NCBI GenBank assembly: GCA_040437565.1
Contig: JBDOQK010000031.1
Coordinates: 62,001 to 126,000, forward strand
Reading direction: 5' to 3'
DNA from: Albugo candida
Lineage: Eukaryota; Oomycota; Peronosporomycetes; Albuginales
Length of the DNA stretch: 64,000 nt
Positions 1-11,799 of this stretch are shown one piece after another. Numbering within the stretch: position 1 is the first letter of the stretch; the number at the start of each line of letters is the position of its first letter. The notes under the pieces were generated by a model that had not been told where the DNA came from, made no database searches, and worked only from the letters and a program-made list of their open reading frames with translations. The position numbers and the translations under genes are program-made.

Positions 1-54
1 TCATGCGTAATTAAAGCTGAAAAGGCATACTTTAAACGCTCATTTCTCGCACAA

Positions 55-1584
55 ATGCGTCGCAAGCGAATACATTCTAGTATATCTCGCTCTATCAAAC
101 GTCAGAGCGACGATATTAATGTGTTTTTCCGACCATTGACTCGATTATGCTCTCCGCTTCGAAAATATATTGCTTCATTTCTTGAAGCCAAAGATCTTGC
201 CAGGCTTGTGACAGTACGCTCAAATGACCGCTACTCTTTTTCATACCTCAGTTTTATTGCGATAGGTTTGTTATGCTTTGAGTTTGGACGCAGAGAGCTT
301 CGTGAAATGGAATCTACAGTCATTTCACCAAGCAGCTATGATTACCGGCACTAGCGATTTCCTTCGCACGCAGCCGAAACCGAGAAATCAATCGTGGACG
401 GAGTACCTTCACNNNNNNNNNNNNNNNNNNNNNNNNNNNNNNNNNNNNNNNNNNNNNNNNNNNNNNNNNNNNNNNNNNNNNNNNNNNNNNNNNNNNNNNN
501 NNNNNNNNNNNNCCGACCATTGACTCGATTATGCTCTCCGCTTCGAAAATATATTGCTTCATTTCTTGAAGCCAAAGATCTTGCCAGGCTTGTGACAGTA
601 CGCTCAAATGACCGCTACTCTTTTTCATACCTCAGTTTTATTGCGATAGGTTTGTTATGCTTTGAGTTTGGACGCAGAGAGCTTCGTGAAATGGAATCTA
701 CAGTCATTTCACCAAGCAGCTATGATTACCGGCACTAGCGATTTCCTTCGCACGCAGCCGAAACCGAGAAATCAATCGTGGACGGAGTACCTTCACGTAC
801 AAACCAATTTGGTATGTGAGCATCAAAGAAATATTCGGATTGTGATTGTGACACTAGGTTTATCGTCTATTTGTATACTATACTGGGTACAAAACGAGGG
901 AAATGCGAACAGCTAATCCACATTGGGCGTTTGGGTTTGTGGATGTGGACCCAAACGATCCGGCAAAAACCATCCTACCCAATGAATGGAAGGTTCATAC
1001 ACATGAACCGTGGAGTCGATGTCGCTTGAATGGGCAGGATGGTGAGTGGACACTCCGTGATTCCTATCAACACGCTCGAGCACCGAAAAGTTTTCATCGA
1101 CAAGTTGCGACTTGGGCNNNNNNNNNNNNNNNNNNNNNNNNNNNNNNNNNNNNNNNNNNNNNNNNNNNNNNNNNNNNNNNNNNNNNNNNNNNNNNNNNNN
1201 NNNNNNNNNNNNNNNNNTGTGAGCATCAAAGAAATATTCGGATTGTGATTGTGACACTAGGTTTATCGTCTATTTGTATACTATACTGGGTACAAAACGA
1301 GGGAAATGCGAACAGCTAATCCACATTGGGCGTTTGGGTTTGTGGATGTGGACCCAAACGATCCGGCAAAAACCATCCTACCCAATGAATGGAAGGTTCA
1401 TACACATGAACCGTGGAGTCGATGTCGCTTGAATGGGCAGGATGGTGAGTGGACACTCCGTGATTCCTATCAACACGCTCGAGCACCGAAAAGTTTTCAT
1501 CGACAAGTTGCGACTTGGGCTCACAGTCTTCGTGTTGGAAGCTTTTTGACCGTTGCGGTACGCTTTCACTCAGTTGGGGCTTGA
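55..1584 (+). CDS. F-box-like protein, three exons (interrupted by two false gaps)
   Basis: Three exons join in phase 0: exon 1 at 55-213, a 52-bp GT-AG intron, exon 2 (best read at 650-811), a 46-bp intron, and exon 3 (best read at 1261-1584, stop TGA). The N-terminal part has an F-box-like helix pattern (LRKYIASFLEAKDLARL, then LVTVC and a later W), which only becomes continuous once the first intron is removed. F-box proteins are usually substrate adaptors of SCF ubiquitin ligases. The C-terminal 110 residues are Trp-rich (WAFGF, NEWKVHTHEPWS) and I do not recognise a domain. The scaffold contains partial second copies of exons 1-3, because 129-412 equals 513-796 and 815-1117 equals 1218-1520. 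Function is inferred from the F-box-like motif only. Confidence 0.6.
413..512. other. 100-N gap with duplicated flanks (284 bp)
   Basis: Positions 129-412 and 513-796 appear identical, so this is an unmerged assembly overlap inside the F-box-like gene. Confidence 0.9.
1118..1217. other. 100-N gap with duplicated flanks (303 bp)
   Basis: Positions 815-1117 repeat as 1218-1520. The true sequence is probably continuous. Confidence 0.9.
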
Positions 1585-2824
1585 GGATGCTTTCGTTTTT
1601 ATACTTATAATTTATAGTATCAAAACGTTGACTCGGAGGAGTGCGGTTGGTGGCAAGCACAAGCTTGGTACGTATGGAAATCAGGATGTAATGCCGGTAA
1701 GGGACTCACTGTCTCAATAGATAGCTCGAGTATCAACCTCAAGATGCGTAGAGCCTGCCAAAGTATATGGTGCTGATCACCCTAAGCATATCAGTGTACA
1801 TCCGGACGCGCTGTTAGAGCATTTTATGGTAAGTTTATGCAAGTGGCTGAGATGCAGTATGAAAAGTATCATTGTAGGCGCATCCTTTGCACACAATCGA
1901 TGCCGGATCGGTCACAGGAAAATGCTGTGTCTCATGCACCAGCCGAAAGCATTCCTTTCTTGACTGCCATGTTAAATTCGGTCATCCAATGTTATAGATT
2001 ATTAGAGGTCCGTAGAGAGAAACGACACATGTAGAGGGCATTAGTCAATTGATCGAACGGGTGTAAAAAAAGGCTGATACCTAAGAGTCATTAGCTGGCG
2101 AGTCCTAAGTGCGGCGTGTAATTTGCATTGTCAAACACGCAAACTATACAGGAGCTGAAGAGTATGTTCAGTATAATAACCTGCAAATACAGAAGGTCCC
2201 TACTGATTGAATTGGACAGCACTTCAACGCATCGTACGAAGCACTACCTCTCAGAACCGTATACGAGTCATAGTGGGCTCACACTGGCAATAGTGTAGAG
2301 TCGGACGACTTAACAAGACATATAAAATAGCACACGCTCCCATTCGGAGTACGAGACTCACGTCCTACTCGAAGGAATACTAGCCCCTCACCTGCACTAC
2401 AACAATACTGCGCGCTCCCTCGACACGGTTTGAGTGCGTATTCGATCAATACGCCAAGAAGGGCCCAAGTTGACTTTATAATAGCGATCTATTCAAACGA
2501 AAGCATCGGGACTGCTTGTAGACAGCTAAGGTTCCACCAAAAATCACTGCGCGACATTCAAATGTTACAAGACGGCTTTCAGGCAGAGTGATTGCAATCA
2601 CATCAATTTCGATCGCTCTTAGACCAAATGACGTTAATTGCCTCGTATTACCGTACTCACGGTCCCTGTATGATCGTCAACGCGATCAATACTGCAACTC
2701 AGAAGAAAGCTAGAAATGAGTATCGAAAGTTCAAAGCTGTAAGGAAATAGATCAGATTGGTTGAAATGTTACAATCTGCTTATGATTGGCTATCTGCTCG
2801 TGTCGAAAGCACCTCTCATTCGAA
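1585..2824. other. Gene-free stretch
   Basis: Only short non-conserved reading frames occur here. I see no RNA gene, repeat or recognisable domain. Confidence 0.5.
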
Positions 2825-3253
2825 ATGGTTCGCAGTCAAATCGCTAATGCTTCTAAAGTTTGTTGGCATGTTGTTGACGCTAAAGGGCAAGTAGTAGGGC
2901 GTTTAGCGTCCCAAATAGCTCCAATCTTGTGCGGTAAGCATAAACCAACTTACGCTCCTAATGTGGATTGCGGCGATCATCTTGTTGTTATCAATGCCAA
3001 AGACCTCGTGTTCACGGGTGATAAATGGAATCAAAAGCTATATCGATGGCACACTGGGTATCCTGGAGGGCTGAAGCAAAGAACCGCTAAAGAAATGTTT
3101 GAGCGAAAACCGGAAGAAATTCTTCGCAAAGCTGTTTACGGGATGCTGCCGAAAAATAAAATGCGCAAACTACAGATACAAAAACTTAACATTTTTCTAG
3201 ACGATGAACATGAATTTCACGATAAAGTAGGCTCCAGTCCAGTCATTCTGTAA
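2825..3253 (+). CDS. MRPL13: Large ribosomal subunit protein uL13, mitochondrial/bacterial type
   Basis: A 142-residue protein starting at the ATG at 2825; a longer upstream frame would need a TTG start. The uL13 signature is clear: WHVVDAKGQVVGRLASQIA near the N terminus, GKHKPTYAPNVDCGD, then HTGYPGGLK and KAVYGMLPKNKMR. Length and the HTGYPGG/GMLPKN pattern fit the bacterial-type family, so the product most likely works in the mitochondrial large ribosomal subunit, where uL13 helps organise 23S-type rRNA. I see no obvious N-terminal presequence beyond a short basic stretch (MVRSQIANASK). It is a single exon, followed about 60 bp downstream by the FAM177-like gene on the same strand. Confidence 0.9.
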   Translation: MVRSQIANASKVCWHVVDAKGQVVGRLASQIAPILCGKHKPTYAPNVDCGDHLVVINAKDLVFTGDKWNQKLYRWHTGYPGGLKQRTAKEMFERKPEEILRKAVYGMLPKNKMRKLQIQKLNIFLDDEHEFHDKVGSSPVIL

Positions 3254-3316
3254 TTCATACAAAATAGATAAGGAGTGTTTCTGCTTTACACGATAACGTG
3301 CATTTCAGTTTCTTGA

Positions 3317-3670
3317 ATGAATGAAAAAAGGGATGTTGCCAGTATCGTGACGTTGATTATGTTAAATATCTTGATGAGAAGGCGCGGACCTTACAGAATA
3401 AAAGTTGACACTTATGAGTCGATGTGGAAGAAGTACCTCATAACGTTTTACTGGAAGGTACATGAGGGAATGGATTTTGTTGGAGAAGTTTTAGCACAAT
3501 TTCTAGGTCTAACATCAAATCATCAAAGCGTCTTCTTCCTTCAGACTCGTCAAATCGAGGAAGAAATGCAACGAAAGGTAATTAAGCGACAAAGGGTCCG
3601 ATTACATTTACAGGAACTATTACAAGTTGAGCAGCGTACATTAAATAAGCTGGAAAGGGGGGCAATTTAG
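3317..3670 (+). CDS. FAM177-like small protein
   Basis: A 117-residue frame from an ATG at 3317. The central segment (MWKKYLITFYWKVHEGMDFVGE, then LAQFLGLTS) resembles the FAM177 core, in which a Trp-Tyr-Leu stretch precedes a GE.LA..LGITS motif; the C-terminal third is a charged helix with RQIEEEMQRK. FAM177 proteins are small, conserved eukaryotic proteins of poorly known, membrane-associated role. The usual acidic N-terminal part is missing here, so the real start may lie in an upstream exon that I cannot place. Identification rests on motif resemblance only. Confidence 0.5.
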   Translation: MNEKRDVASIVTLIMLNILMRRRGPYRIKVDTYESMWKKYLITFYWKVHEGMDFVGEVLAQFLGLTSNHQSVFFLQTRQIEEEMQRKVIKRQRVRLHLQELLQVEQRTLNKLERGAI

Positions 3671-4380
3671 TATGAGAATTTTCATTTATAACGTTTCCAA
3701 GAGGAATAGATTGGAATAAAAATTGATGAGAATCTTTTATTGTTATATTACTTGAGATGGGAGTCAGAGTTTCCTTAGTTTTTTACTTTGGCGTGCAGTA
3801 AACGGCGGTGCTAAAATATTCAACTGGGCGATTGGGCTACTAAGATGCATGAGGTAATCACGGTGCGAACACCATTGACGAACAAGCAGATTCAATAGGC
3901 TGTCGTGAGGGATTTTCTTTACTCACTTCGCCTTCCAATTAGTATGCCGGACACAATGATTGGTTCGAAGTTTAGTTTCAATACTCCAACAGACTACTAC
4001 TGTCAATTAGCTTGGGATCGACACAAAATATTGTAAAGTGAATGATTGAATAATATCCTCAGTGTAAGTGAGTGTACAGTACTTTCAAAGCTGGGATGAG
4101 AGGAAGCTGAATGATTTGGCGGGAAAATTGTTCATATCAATTAATTAGCACTTCAACATGCAAACGGTTCAAGTTTGGTTTTGTCGACGGAATCACTCAT
4201 GAAAGTGTATACCATCATAATACTACAGCAGTTTACCCGTATACAGGGACAATTCAAAGAGTTGTGTATACTCAGCCCAAGATATTTTTAACACTACTCA
4301 GAAAACGCTATACCTGAATCAAAGGGAGGGAAACGGGTGGAATCCAGCTAGTTTGTTCGTTTCGTAGAGACTTGACGTAG
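3671..4380. other. Intergenic stretch before the CHD gene
   Basis: No convincing gene is visible. It probably holds the promoter and possibly the missing first exon of the downstream remodeler gene. Confidence 0.4.
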
Positions 4381-7300
4381 CGAACGGTATTTCTGTACAA
4401 GTTTGGATACACTCAGAGTATAGCTACAGCTTCGAATCACAAAGTGTCAACATCCACAAAACGTATAGCGGAGAACCCTGATACTTTGGAAATGGTACGT
4501 ACGCATGTACGCCGGCTGTACACACGTAACTCACTGTAATTTACCGTGTAGCCACCTAAAGCTGTCATTCCTTTGCGACAACGTCGGACAACCGTCAAAA
4601 AGATCAAATATGCAGAAGATGAATTATCAGACGGAGAAAAAGAAGAATATGTCGAGAAACGCAAAAAAGCTCGTCAGCTCGAGTATCAAACACGACAGGT
4701 TTGCACACACTTCTTGTTCCCAATATCGCGAAATTTACGTTTGCAACGTGTAGGATACTGGGTATCCGCTCTTAGATCAAATAGTTGGTCGTCGAATCAA
4801 CAAACACAACGGCCTTGTGGAGTATTTATGTAAATTTTCGGGTCGTTCCTATTTGCATTTATGGTGGCTCTTATTTGAGGAAGTCGAACTNNNNNNNNNN
4901 NNNNNNNNNNNNNNNNNNNNNNNNNNNNNNNNNNNNNNNNNNNNNNNNNNNNNNNNNNNNNNNNNNNNNNNNNNNNNNNNNNNNNNNNNNTTTATGTAAA
5001 TTTTCGGGTCGTTCCTATTTGCATTTATGGTGGCTCTTATTTGAGGAAGTCGAACTATTTTTTCCGGAAGGATATCAAAACTTTCACCGAATTCAAACAT
5101 TTGACCGCAAAATGCGTCGTGAAGGGTATCAAGATATAGAGGATGTTGATGAACTTGAGGCTGGAAAAATAACCGTTGAGAAAATATTGAATCATAAAGT
5201 AGATCCAATGGATCATTTGGACCAAGCAATTGAGACGCGTCGTGCACAGGTACCATCCAAAACACGATTTCCACGAGTAACAGACGCATTCCTCATCGAA
5301 CATGCCGATACCGTCCATGAACGAATGTCAGCTCTCGTCAAAAAGCTCTCTAATGAACATGGAGGTGACCTCTTTCGTCAACCTGTCGATACCAAGTATG
5401 TATTCATTCTCACAAGGTATCATTTCTCACAATACTCACCCTCCATCCTGCAGCCTCGTCACCGACTACCTCCAAATCATTCACAATCCAATGGATCTAG
5501 GGACAATTGGCTCTCGTCTTGCCCGGGAGAACTATTATATCGGTCCATCTGCCTCCGCTCTGTTCGCTTCCGACGTCCGACTCATTTTCGCCAATTGCAT
5601 GCAATACAACGCAGAAAAATCAGATATTTGGATCATTGCGTCGCAATTATCAAAGTGTTTTGAGAAATGGATGTACGACTGGATCCTGTGCCCCAGCGCG
5701 TGGCTCCAATTCCTACAAATGAACTCTCCGAACACCAAACAGCAACAAGATCGCTACGCTCGAGCTGAGCGAACCTTTACAACTTGGGCGCCTTGGGAAA
5801 GCGGTTGTTTCGTTTGCCATAGCCCCAGCGACAGCGACAAACTCCTTTTATGTGATCGATGCGATGGAGAAATTCATATGTTTTGCACATCGCCGGCGAT
5901 CACGAAACTGCCCGAAGGCGAATGGCTGTGCTCCTTTTGCTGCGTGCGAAAAGAATTTGAAGCAAAGTCAGACCGTCCGCCTCGAAAGAACGATAAAAGG
6001 AGCAAACGAAAGGCCAAAGAGACATTACATACCTCTGAATTCCCTCGGATGCTGACGGAAATGATCGATACGGAACGGAAGCATAACGCTCGATCGCCGA
6101 CTGCCAAAGCGACACAAGCGTCCGATACGAAGGCAACGTTCTTTCTGGTCAAATGGTTGGGCCTATCGATCCGATTTTCGACGTGGGAACGACCCGAGGA
6201 TATCGGTGACGATGAAGAGATCCAACGATATTTCAAATTCGCTCGCGTTCCAACAGCGAAAGAGATCGCAGAGACCACGTGTCAGCTTCCGTGCTGTGCG
6301 AAACGGAATCAGAACTCACATTCTCAGCCACGAAATTGCTGTGCCAAAGATCGATTCTGCACACTCGGACACATGCACGAAGGCGAATGCAGTCGAGAAA
6401 TCAAGCGACACGAGCAAAATGCCACGTACGGGACGCAACAGTATCGAATTTGGCGAATGACGGAACAGATCAAAGCACAGCTCTTCGCGCTACATTGTCT
6501 ATTGAACAACCACACACCAAATCCTCACGTCTTGAAGCAATGTGGCGCTCGAACGTATGCGTTTGTGTGTCGGAAAGAGCTTTTAGTCGCGCCATTGAAC
6601 GCTCACGACGAAGAGGAAGACGAAGAGTACGCGGTGGAGGAATCCAGTTCCGATTCTTCCGAAGACGAAAATGAAGGAATCGATCAAGAAGAAATGGAGC
6701 TTGTTGGGTCTTCTTCCATCGTACCTGACGCAACTGTGGAGAATGGTGTCATTCCGAGTAAGAAAAAGGCGAGTGTCCATGTGAGTGAGGTCGTTGGATG
6801 TATGGTCGAACACATTGCGTTTGGGTATCCTTGCGACTTGGAAAAGGTGCAAAGGCGTGTACGACGGAATGCAGCGTTCCCACCGGTGCTCACAGGCAAT
6901 TTGGAAGCGTACACAGAGTACGGAGTCACATTACGTCGCTCTCCTTTCGGTCTCGGAATGCGTCTCGGAGTCGCTGATAACGGGAGTACATCGGTGTTGG
7001 GCTTCCAGCAGTTGTCTAACGGTATGATGGGACCCGCTCAAGCGGCACAAGTGATCAGTATTGGCGATGTGTTGGTGGCTGTGAACGGCACAGCCGTCGC
7101 GGGAATGGGATTTAAAGATATCATTCAGCTGATCGCTCGTTCGATTGATTTCGTGACGCTCCATTTCCATACAAAAGCACGACCCGCATTGGCATTCCCT
7201 CCCTTCTGTCAAGCTCGTTTGGTCGTTTGCATGGACGACAGTCAGACGCATGAGGAAGCGATTCCTCGTTCTCGGTATATCCCATTCAGCTTCCAAGAGT

Positions 7301-10300
7301 ATCATCCGGTGCTTCAGGTCGGAGGGAAGCGCGAGCCACACGCAGTAGACACTCAGCCTGCCGCGTTTGTGACGCCCAGTGGCCCCATGCAGCATCTGTA
7401 CGCTGCCGTAGTAGACAACAGCATCGATCCACATGAGCATTTCGCGAGTTTTCTTCCCAGTAAACCGAAAGCAGCTTTGCCACACAAATTGGAAAAAGGT
7501 GATTTTATTCCGTACGAACACTCGCCGACGTACAAAGGCGGACGCACGTTGCGTTCGTATCAGGTCGATGGACTGAATTGGATCATCTCGTGCTGGAAAG
7601 CCCAACGCTCATGCATTTTAGCTGACGAAATGGGTCTCGGGAAAACGATACAAGTGGCTGCATTACTGGAACATTTCAAGTCGGAAGAGAGTATTCGTGG
7701 CCCGTTCTTGATTGTGGTCCCGCTGTCGACGATTCAGCACTGGCGACGTGAGCTGCAAGGCTGGACGGACCTCAATGTGTGCGTGTACCACGATATCGGC
7801 GATCGACAGAACCGCGGGTTCAATTCCAAAGACATGCGAGCAATGATCCGCATGCACGAATGGTATTACTCGAATCTCGGGAACAGCTCCATATTCCGTT
7901 TCCACGTGCTTCTGACGACATTTGAGACGATTTTGGCTGATTTTGAAGAATTCGAATCGATTCATTGGCGTCTTTTGGTTGTGGATGAAGCACATCGATT
8001 GAAAAGCGCAGGCTCTCGCGTTCTCAAGCAAATGCGTGTGTTACATTGCGATCGCAAGCTCTTACTCACCGGCACACCGCTTCAAAACAATATGCAGGAG
8101 CTTTGGGTCCTTATCAATTTCTTGGAGCCCGTCAAATTTGCGAGCTTTGAGGATTTCGATGCGAAATTCGGCCGTTTGCAATCGCACGAGCAAGTTGTCA
8201 CACTTCAGAAATTGTTGGCACCGTACGTTCTCCGCCGCGTGAAAGAAGACGTCGAGAAGAGTATCCCGCCAAAGGAAGAAACGATCATCGCTGTGGAGCT
8301 GACAACGCTTCAGAAACAGTATTATCGCGCCATTTACGACAAAAATCAGAGTTTCTTGTATCGCGGCATCCAAAATGGGCTTCCACGGCTTGTGAATATT
8401 CAGCTGCAGCTTCGGCAATGTTGTAATCATCCGTTTCTCATCAAAGGCGTCGAAGATCGCGAGTTGTCGGAACTTGGTTTTGAACCTTCTGCTGATCAAA
8501 TTATGGACAAAACGATTCAGTGCTCGGGGAAATTCGTTTTGGTGTCGAAATTGCTTCCAAAACTCAAACGGGAAGGTCGTAAAGTGCTCATTTTTAGTCA
8601 ATTTCTCAAACAATTGGATCTGTTGGAGCGATATTGCGAGTATCACGGCTTTGGGTACGAGCGGCTAGACGGATCAACCAATGGAGCTGCTCGTCAGGCT
8701 TCCATCGATCGGTTCTCTCGTCCCAATGCGAAATCGTTTGTGTTTTTATTGAGCACGAAAGCCGGTGGTGTTGGAATCAATCTCATTGCTGCGGATACGG
8801 TCGTCATCTTCGACAGCGATTGGAATCCCCAAAACGATCTTCAGGCCCAATCGCGTTGTCATCGCATCGGACAGAGCAAAACGGTGCAAATATATCGCTT
8901 GGTGACGCGAAATACGTACGAGAGCGAGATGTTTGAACGTGCTTCACAAAAGCTCGGTCTTGAGCATGCGGTTCTCGGCTCAGGCTCTTTCCACGACGGC
9001 GTACAAGCCAATAAACCAAGTGCCCAGGAACTGGTGGATTTGCTCAAGAAAGGCGCATACGCTTTGTTGGAAGACGATCAAGCGTCCAAGCAATTCGCTG
9101 AGCGCGATATTGAGACAATACTTCGTGAGAACGCGCATGTATGCAAAACGAATGCGGATCATCGGATGCAGAAATCGCTGGCTGGTATCGCTGTGGATCG
9201 GTCGTCTTTCGTCGCTGATGGATCGACAGGCGAATTGAGCGTCGACGATCCGAATTTCTGGGAGAAGGTATTGCCTGGCGCCATGTCTGTAGAAATGTTG
9301 AGCATTCAATTGGAAGAGGGGAGCGCGTATGCCACCAATGAGTCGAAAACAAAATTTATTGGAAAATTGGGTGTCGCATTGGACGCGTTGGTGATCGATA
9401 AAAGCAGCGATTCTCGTATCGGCGTCGAGCGGGAATACGATCTCGCAATCCAAGTGCTGCATCGAATCAGTACGAAATTGAGCAAACATTTCTCGCGACA
9501 GCAATTGACGATAGTGGGGACGTATCTCTCACGTTTGGAGAAATCGCGTGTGCGCTCGTGTCGGACATTGGGAACGCCGGAATCGCGTCGACGGGAGAAT
9601 GGAACCGTTGAAGAGATCAAAAAACGAAAACGGACGATCAAAGCTTCTCGAGCGAAACCAATGCAAATGATCCCAGAGACTGATGATTTGTGCACATTGT
9701 GTGGCGATGGAGGTCTGATTCTTTTCTGTGACGGTCCTTGTCATCGCTCGTTCCATCTGGAATGCATCGGAATGACGCAAGAGCCGCAAGATGAGCAATG
9801 GTTGTGTCCCGATTGTAAGGCTGGAAAGCATATGTGTTTGCTATGCAAACAGGTTGGTGAAATGGGCGTTGAATTCGGTGTGTTACAATGCTCCATGGCG
9901 CGTTGTGGTCGTTTTTACCATCGTGGATGCCTGGAGACTGATCGACATGTGGAATGGGTCGGGAAAAAACGATTTCGATGTCCAAGTCATTTCTGCCATC
10001 AATGCAAAGAGCGGAAGCGACCACGTCACTCGACCATCGTTAGCTGTTTGCATTGTGCCCGAGCGTTCCACGCGGATTGTATTCCTTCCAACGATAACGT
10101 CCGACTGTCTCGAGGCCTTATGATCTGCTCCAAACATGTAAAAAATGGGCAAGTTCGAGCTGCTACAGAAAAAGTGTGTGAATTGTGTAATCGGGAAAAT
10201 GGAGCCTTCGTCGAGACTCCTGTGCGTGTGGACAAAGCGACTCAGCGGGTAGCCGTGCATGTGGAATGTGCTCGTCACTCGGAGCATGTGTATGTGAATA

Positions 10301-10581
10301 AACACGGAAGCTATTGCAATTTGGCACGCGCAATCAAACGATCTCGACAGGTGAATTGTGGTCGATGTGAGCGCGTGGGCGCCACTGTGCGTTGTCACGG
10401 AGATAATTGTCAAATGTTTCATTTACATTGTGCTCAAGAGGATGGCGTCTTTGTGGAATCTCGGTTCTATTGCAAGGTGCATCAGCCTGTGGTCGATAGG
10501 CAAGAGGAACATAGCGAGCAAACCGATGATCGACGTAAAAGCCTTCGGAATCGGAAAAAACGCAAAGGCTCGGGTGAATGA
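4381..10581 (+). CDS. CHD-type ATP-dependent chromatin remodeler with chromo, bromo, PHD and PDZ modules
   Basis: Exons 4381-4494, 4552-4698, 4754-5395 and 5454-10581 join in frame across introns of 55-58 bp; the true ATG was not found, so the 5' end is open. In order: a chromodomain-like segment (DQIVGRRINKHNGLVEYL, about 4772 on), a bromodomain formed only after splicing at 5395/5454 (PVDTNLVTDYLQIIHNPMDL), a PHD finger (5805-5940), a second chromo-like segment (about 6140-6240), a PDZ domain (about 6910-7170), and an SNF2 ATPase with LADEMGLGKTIQ, DEAH (about 7985) and LTGTPLQNN. The helicase C-lobe holds STKAGGVGINLIAADTVV and HRIGQ (about 8560-8900). Next come a CHD-style ELVDLLKKGAYALLED stretch, further PHD fingers (9690-10085) and an extended PHD (10170-10490). 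It should act in the nucleus as a nucleosome remodeler reading histone marks. Confidence 0.93.
4891..4990. other. 100-N gap with duplicated flanks (66 bp)
   Basis: Positions 4825-4890 repeat as 4991-5056, inside the first chromodomain exon of the CHD gene. Removing one copy restores the reading frame. Confidence 0.9.
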
Positions 10582-11610
10582 TTATCGTCGCATTGTGTGT
10601 GAGTAGTCTTGAAGCTTTTGAAGATCGGATGCCACGTGAGCGTCAAAGTATGGCCGCCAGAGAAGTCGATAGAGAAAGCTGTGTGGGAATGGAACAAGTG
10701 CTCTGGCTTTGGTTTCTTCGCTTTGTCCGCCCAAGGCTTTTATGTGGTGTAGAATCCAAGGCACGACGATGCGTTTTTGTCGAATGGAAAAGAATAGTGG
10801 ACGGAGAATCATTGTTTCTGACGTGACCGACTCCAACGCGGGCGCCAATTCGCACTCTTCAACAGTACACACGCTCACGAGTGTGAGAGTTAGCGTGCGG
10901 AGGTCGTGTTGTATGGTACTGATATGTGACATCCAGGCTTTCTCTTCCACTCGTTTATGAGCCTGCATGTGTCCAATGTGAGCGTCCAAAAGTGTGTTAG
11001 CGTCTTTAATCTCGTCGAGGACGTCGGATGAAATATCATTACCAACCATCGGATACAGCATCTTCCATTTGATGTCACGCTGCGAATTGAGGAAATCTGT
11101 GAATGCCGCAATTACTCGATACATTCGCTTCAGCAATTTGGGAGTTTCAGAACTCGTTGAATGGATTTGAATCGCTGTGAGAAATTGATCCATCACAAAG
11201 CATGTGTGACGCATTGGCTCATGAAGTTGCAGTAAAAGTCGACCCGCCCAATTCGAAGAGTTTGGATCCAATACGATCGAATAAATGAGACTTTCACGAC
11301 ATTTGCGTGGCGGCTGAGCCTCTGGTGGGAAGGTCGATGTCTTTGAGGCTGTTTCAAGCCAATTGGAAGGGACGGATCGCATCGATTGTGGTGTGAGAAT
11401 GGGCAGCATCCAAATGTTGACAGAAAGCATTCGTTGTGGCGCGGCGTAAGCGGTGGCAAAGTCTGTTTGTGCGGTAAGGAAGTAAGCGACTTGGGTGATA
11501 TCAATGAATTTCAGGCTTTCCCGCGCGTTTTTTGGCATTTTCCAGAGATTGGGATACAATGCAAAGCCCAAAGGTTCCGAAGTTGCCTTTTTAACGCGTT
11601 GACAATACAT
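10582..11610 (-). CDS. Hemerythrin-like domain protein
   Basis: A 342-residue single-exon frame. Residues of about 140-265 form a four-helix pattern with histidines placed as in HHE/hemerythrin-like domains: HEPMRHTCFVMDQF, then DAHIGHMQAHK, then SHISTIQHDL. The usual helix-2 glutamate is not evident in KWKMLYPMVGND, so metal binding is uncertain. The C-terminal segment (PWILHHIKALGG, PFPHSFLYRLLW) is conserved-looking but unidentified. Hemerythrin-like domains bind di-iron centres and sense or store oxygen or iron. Its stop codon directly abuts the stop of the CHD gene on the other strand. Confidence 0.5.
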   Translation of the reverse strand: MYCQRVKKATSEPLGFALYPNLWKMPKNARESLKFIDITQVAYFLTAQTDFATAYAAPQRMLSVNIWMLPILTPQSMRSVPSNWLETASKTSTFPPEAQPPRKCRESLIYSIVLDPNSSNWAGRLLLQLHEPMRHTCFVMDQFLTAIQIHSTSSETPKLLKRMYRVIAAFTDFLNSQRDIKWKMLYPMVGNDISSDVLDEIKDANTLLDAHIGHMQAHKRVEEKAWMSHISTIQHDLRTLTLTLVSVCTVEECELAPALESVTSETMILRPLFFSIRQKRIVVPWILHHIKALGGQSEETKARALVPFPHSFLYRLLWRPYFDAHVASDLQKLQDYSHTMRR

Positions 11611-11799
11611 TTCGATCGATTTTTAATTGAGAATGAATGCGATTGGATTGTAGAGTGTGAGTTCTTTTTCAAGAGATTGGAGGGTTCTATTTATAGCGAC
11701 GCGGGTATTAGCGGATGTGCGGGACGCTGGACGCCGCACGCCTGCACGCTGAGGACGCATTTCTTTTCGAGTTTTTGCAAAAAGAGGTTTCCGAGTGAC

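Noticed and set aside
1306-1584. Independent 92-residue gene
   Set aside because: It is the last exon of the F-box-like gene and appears separate only because of the false gap and the intron.
6931-7605. 224-residue minus-strand gene inside the CHD gene
   Set aside because: It is a shadow frame opposite the clearly coding PDZ and linker region.
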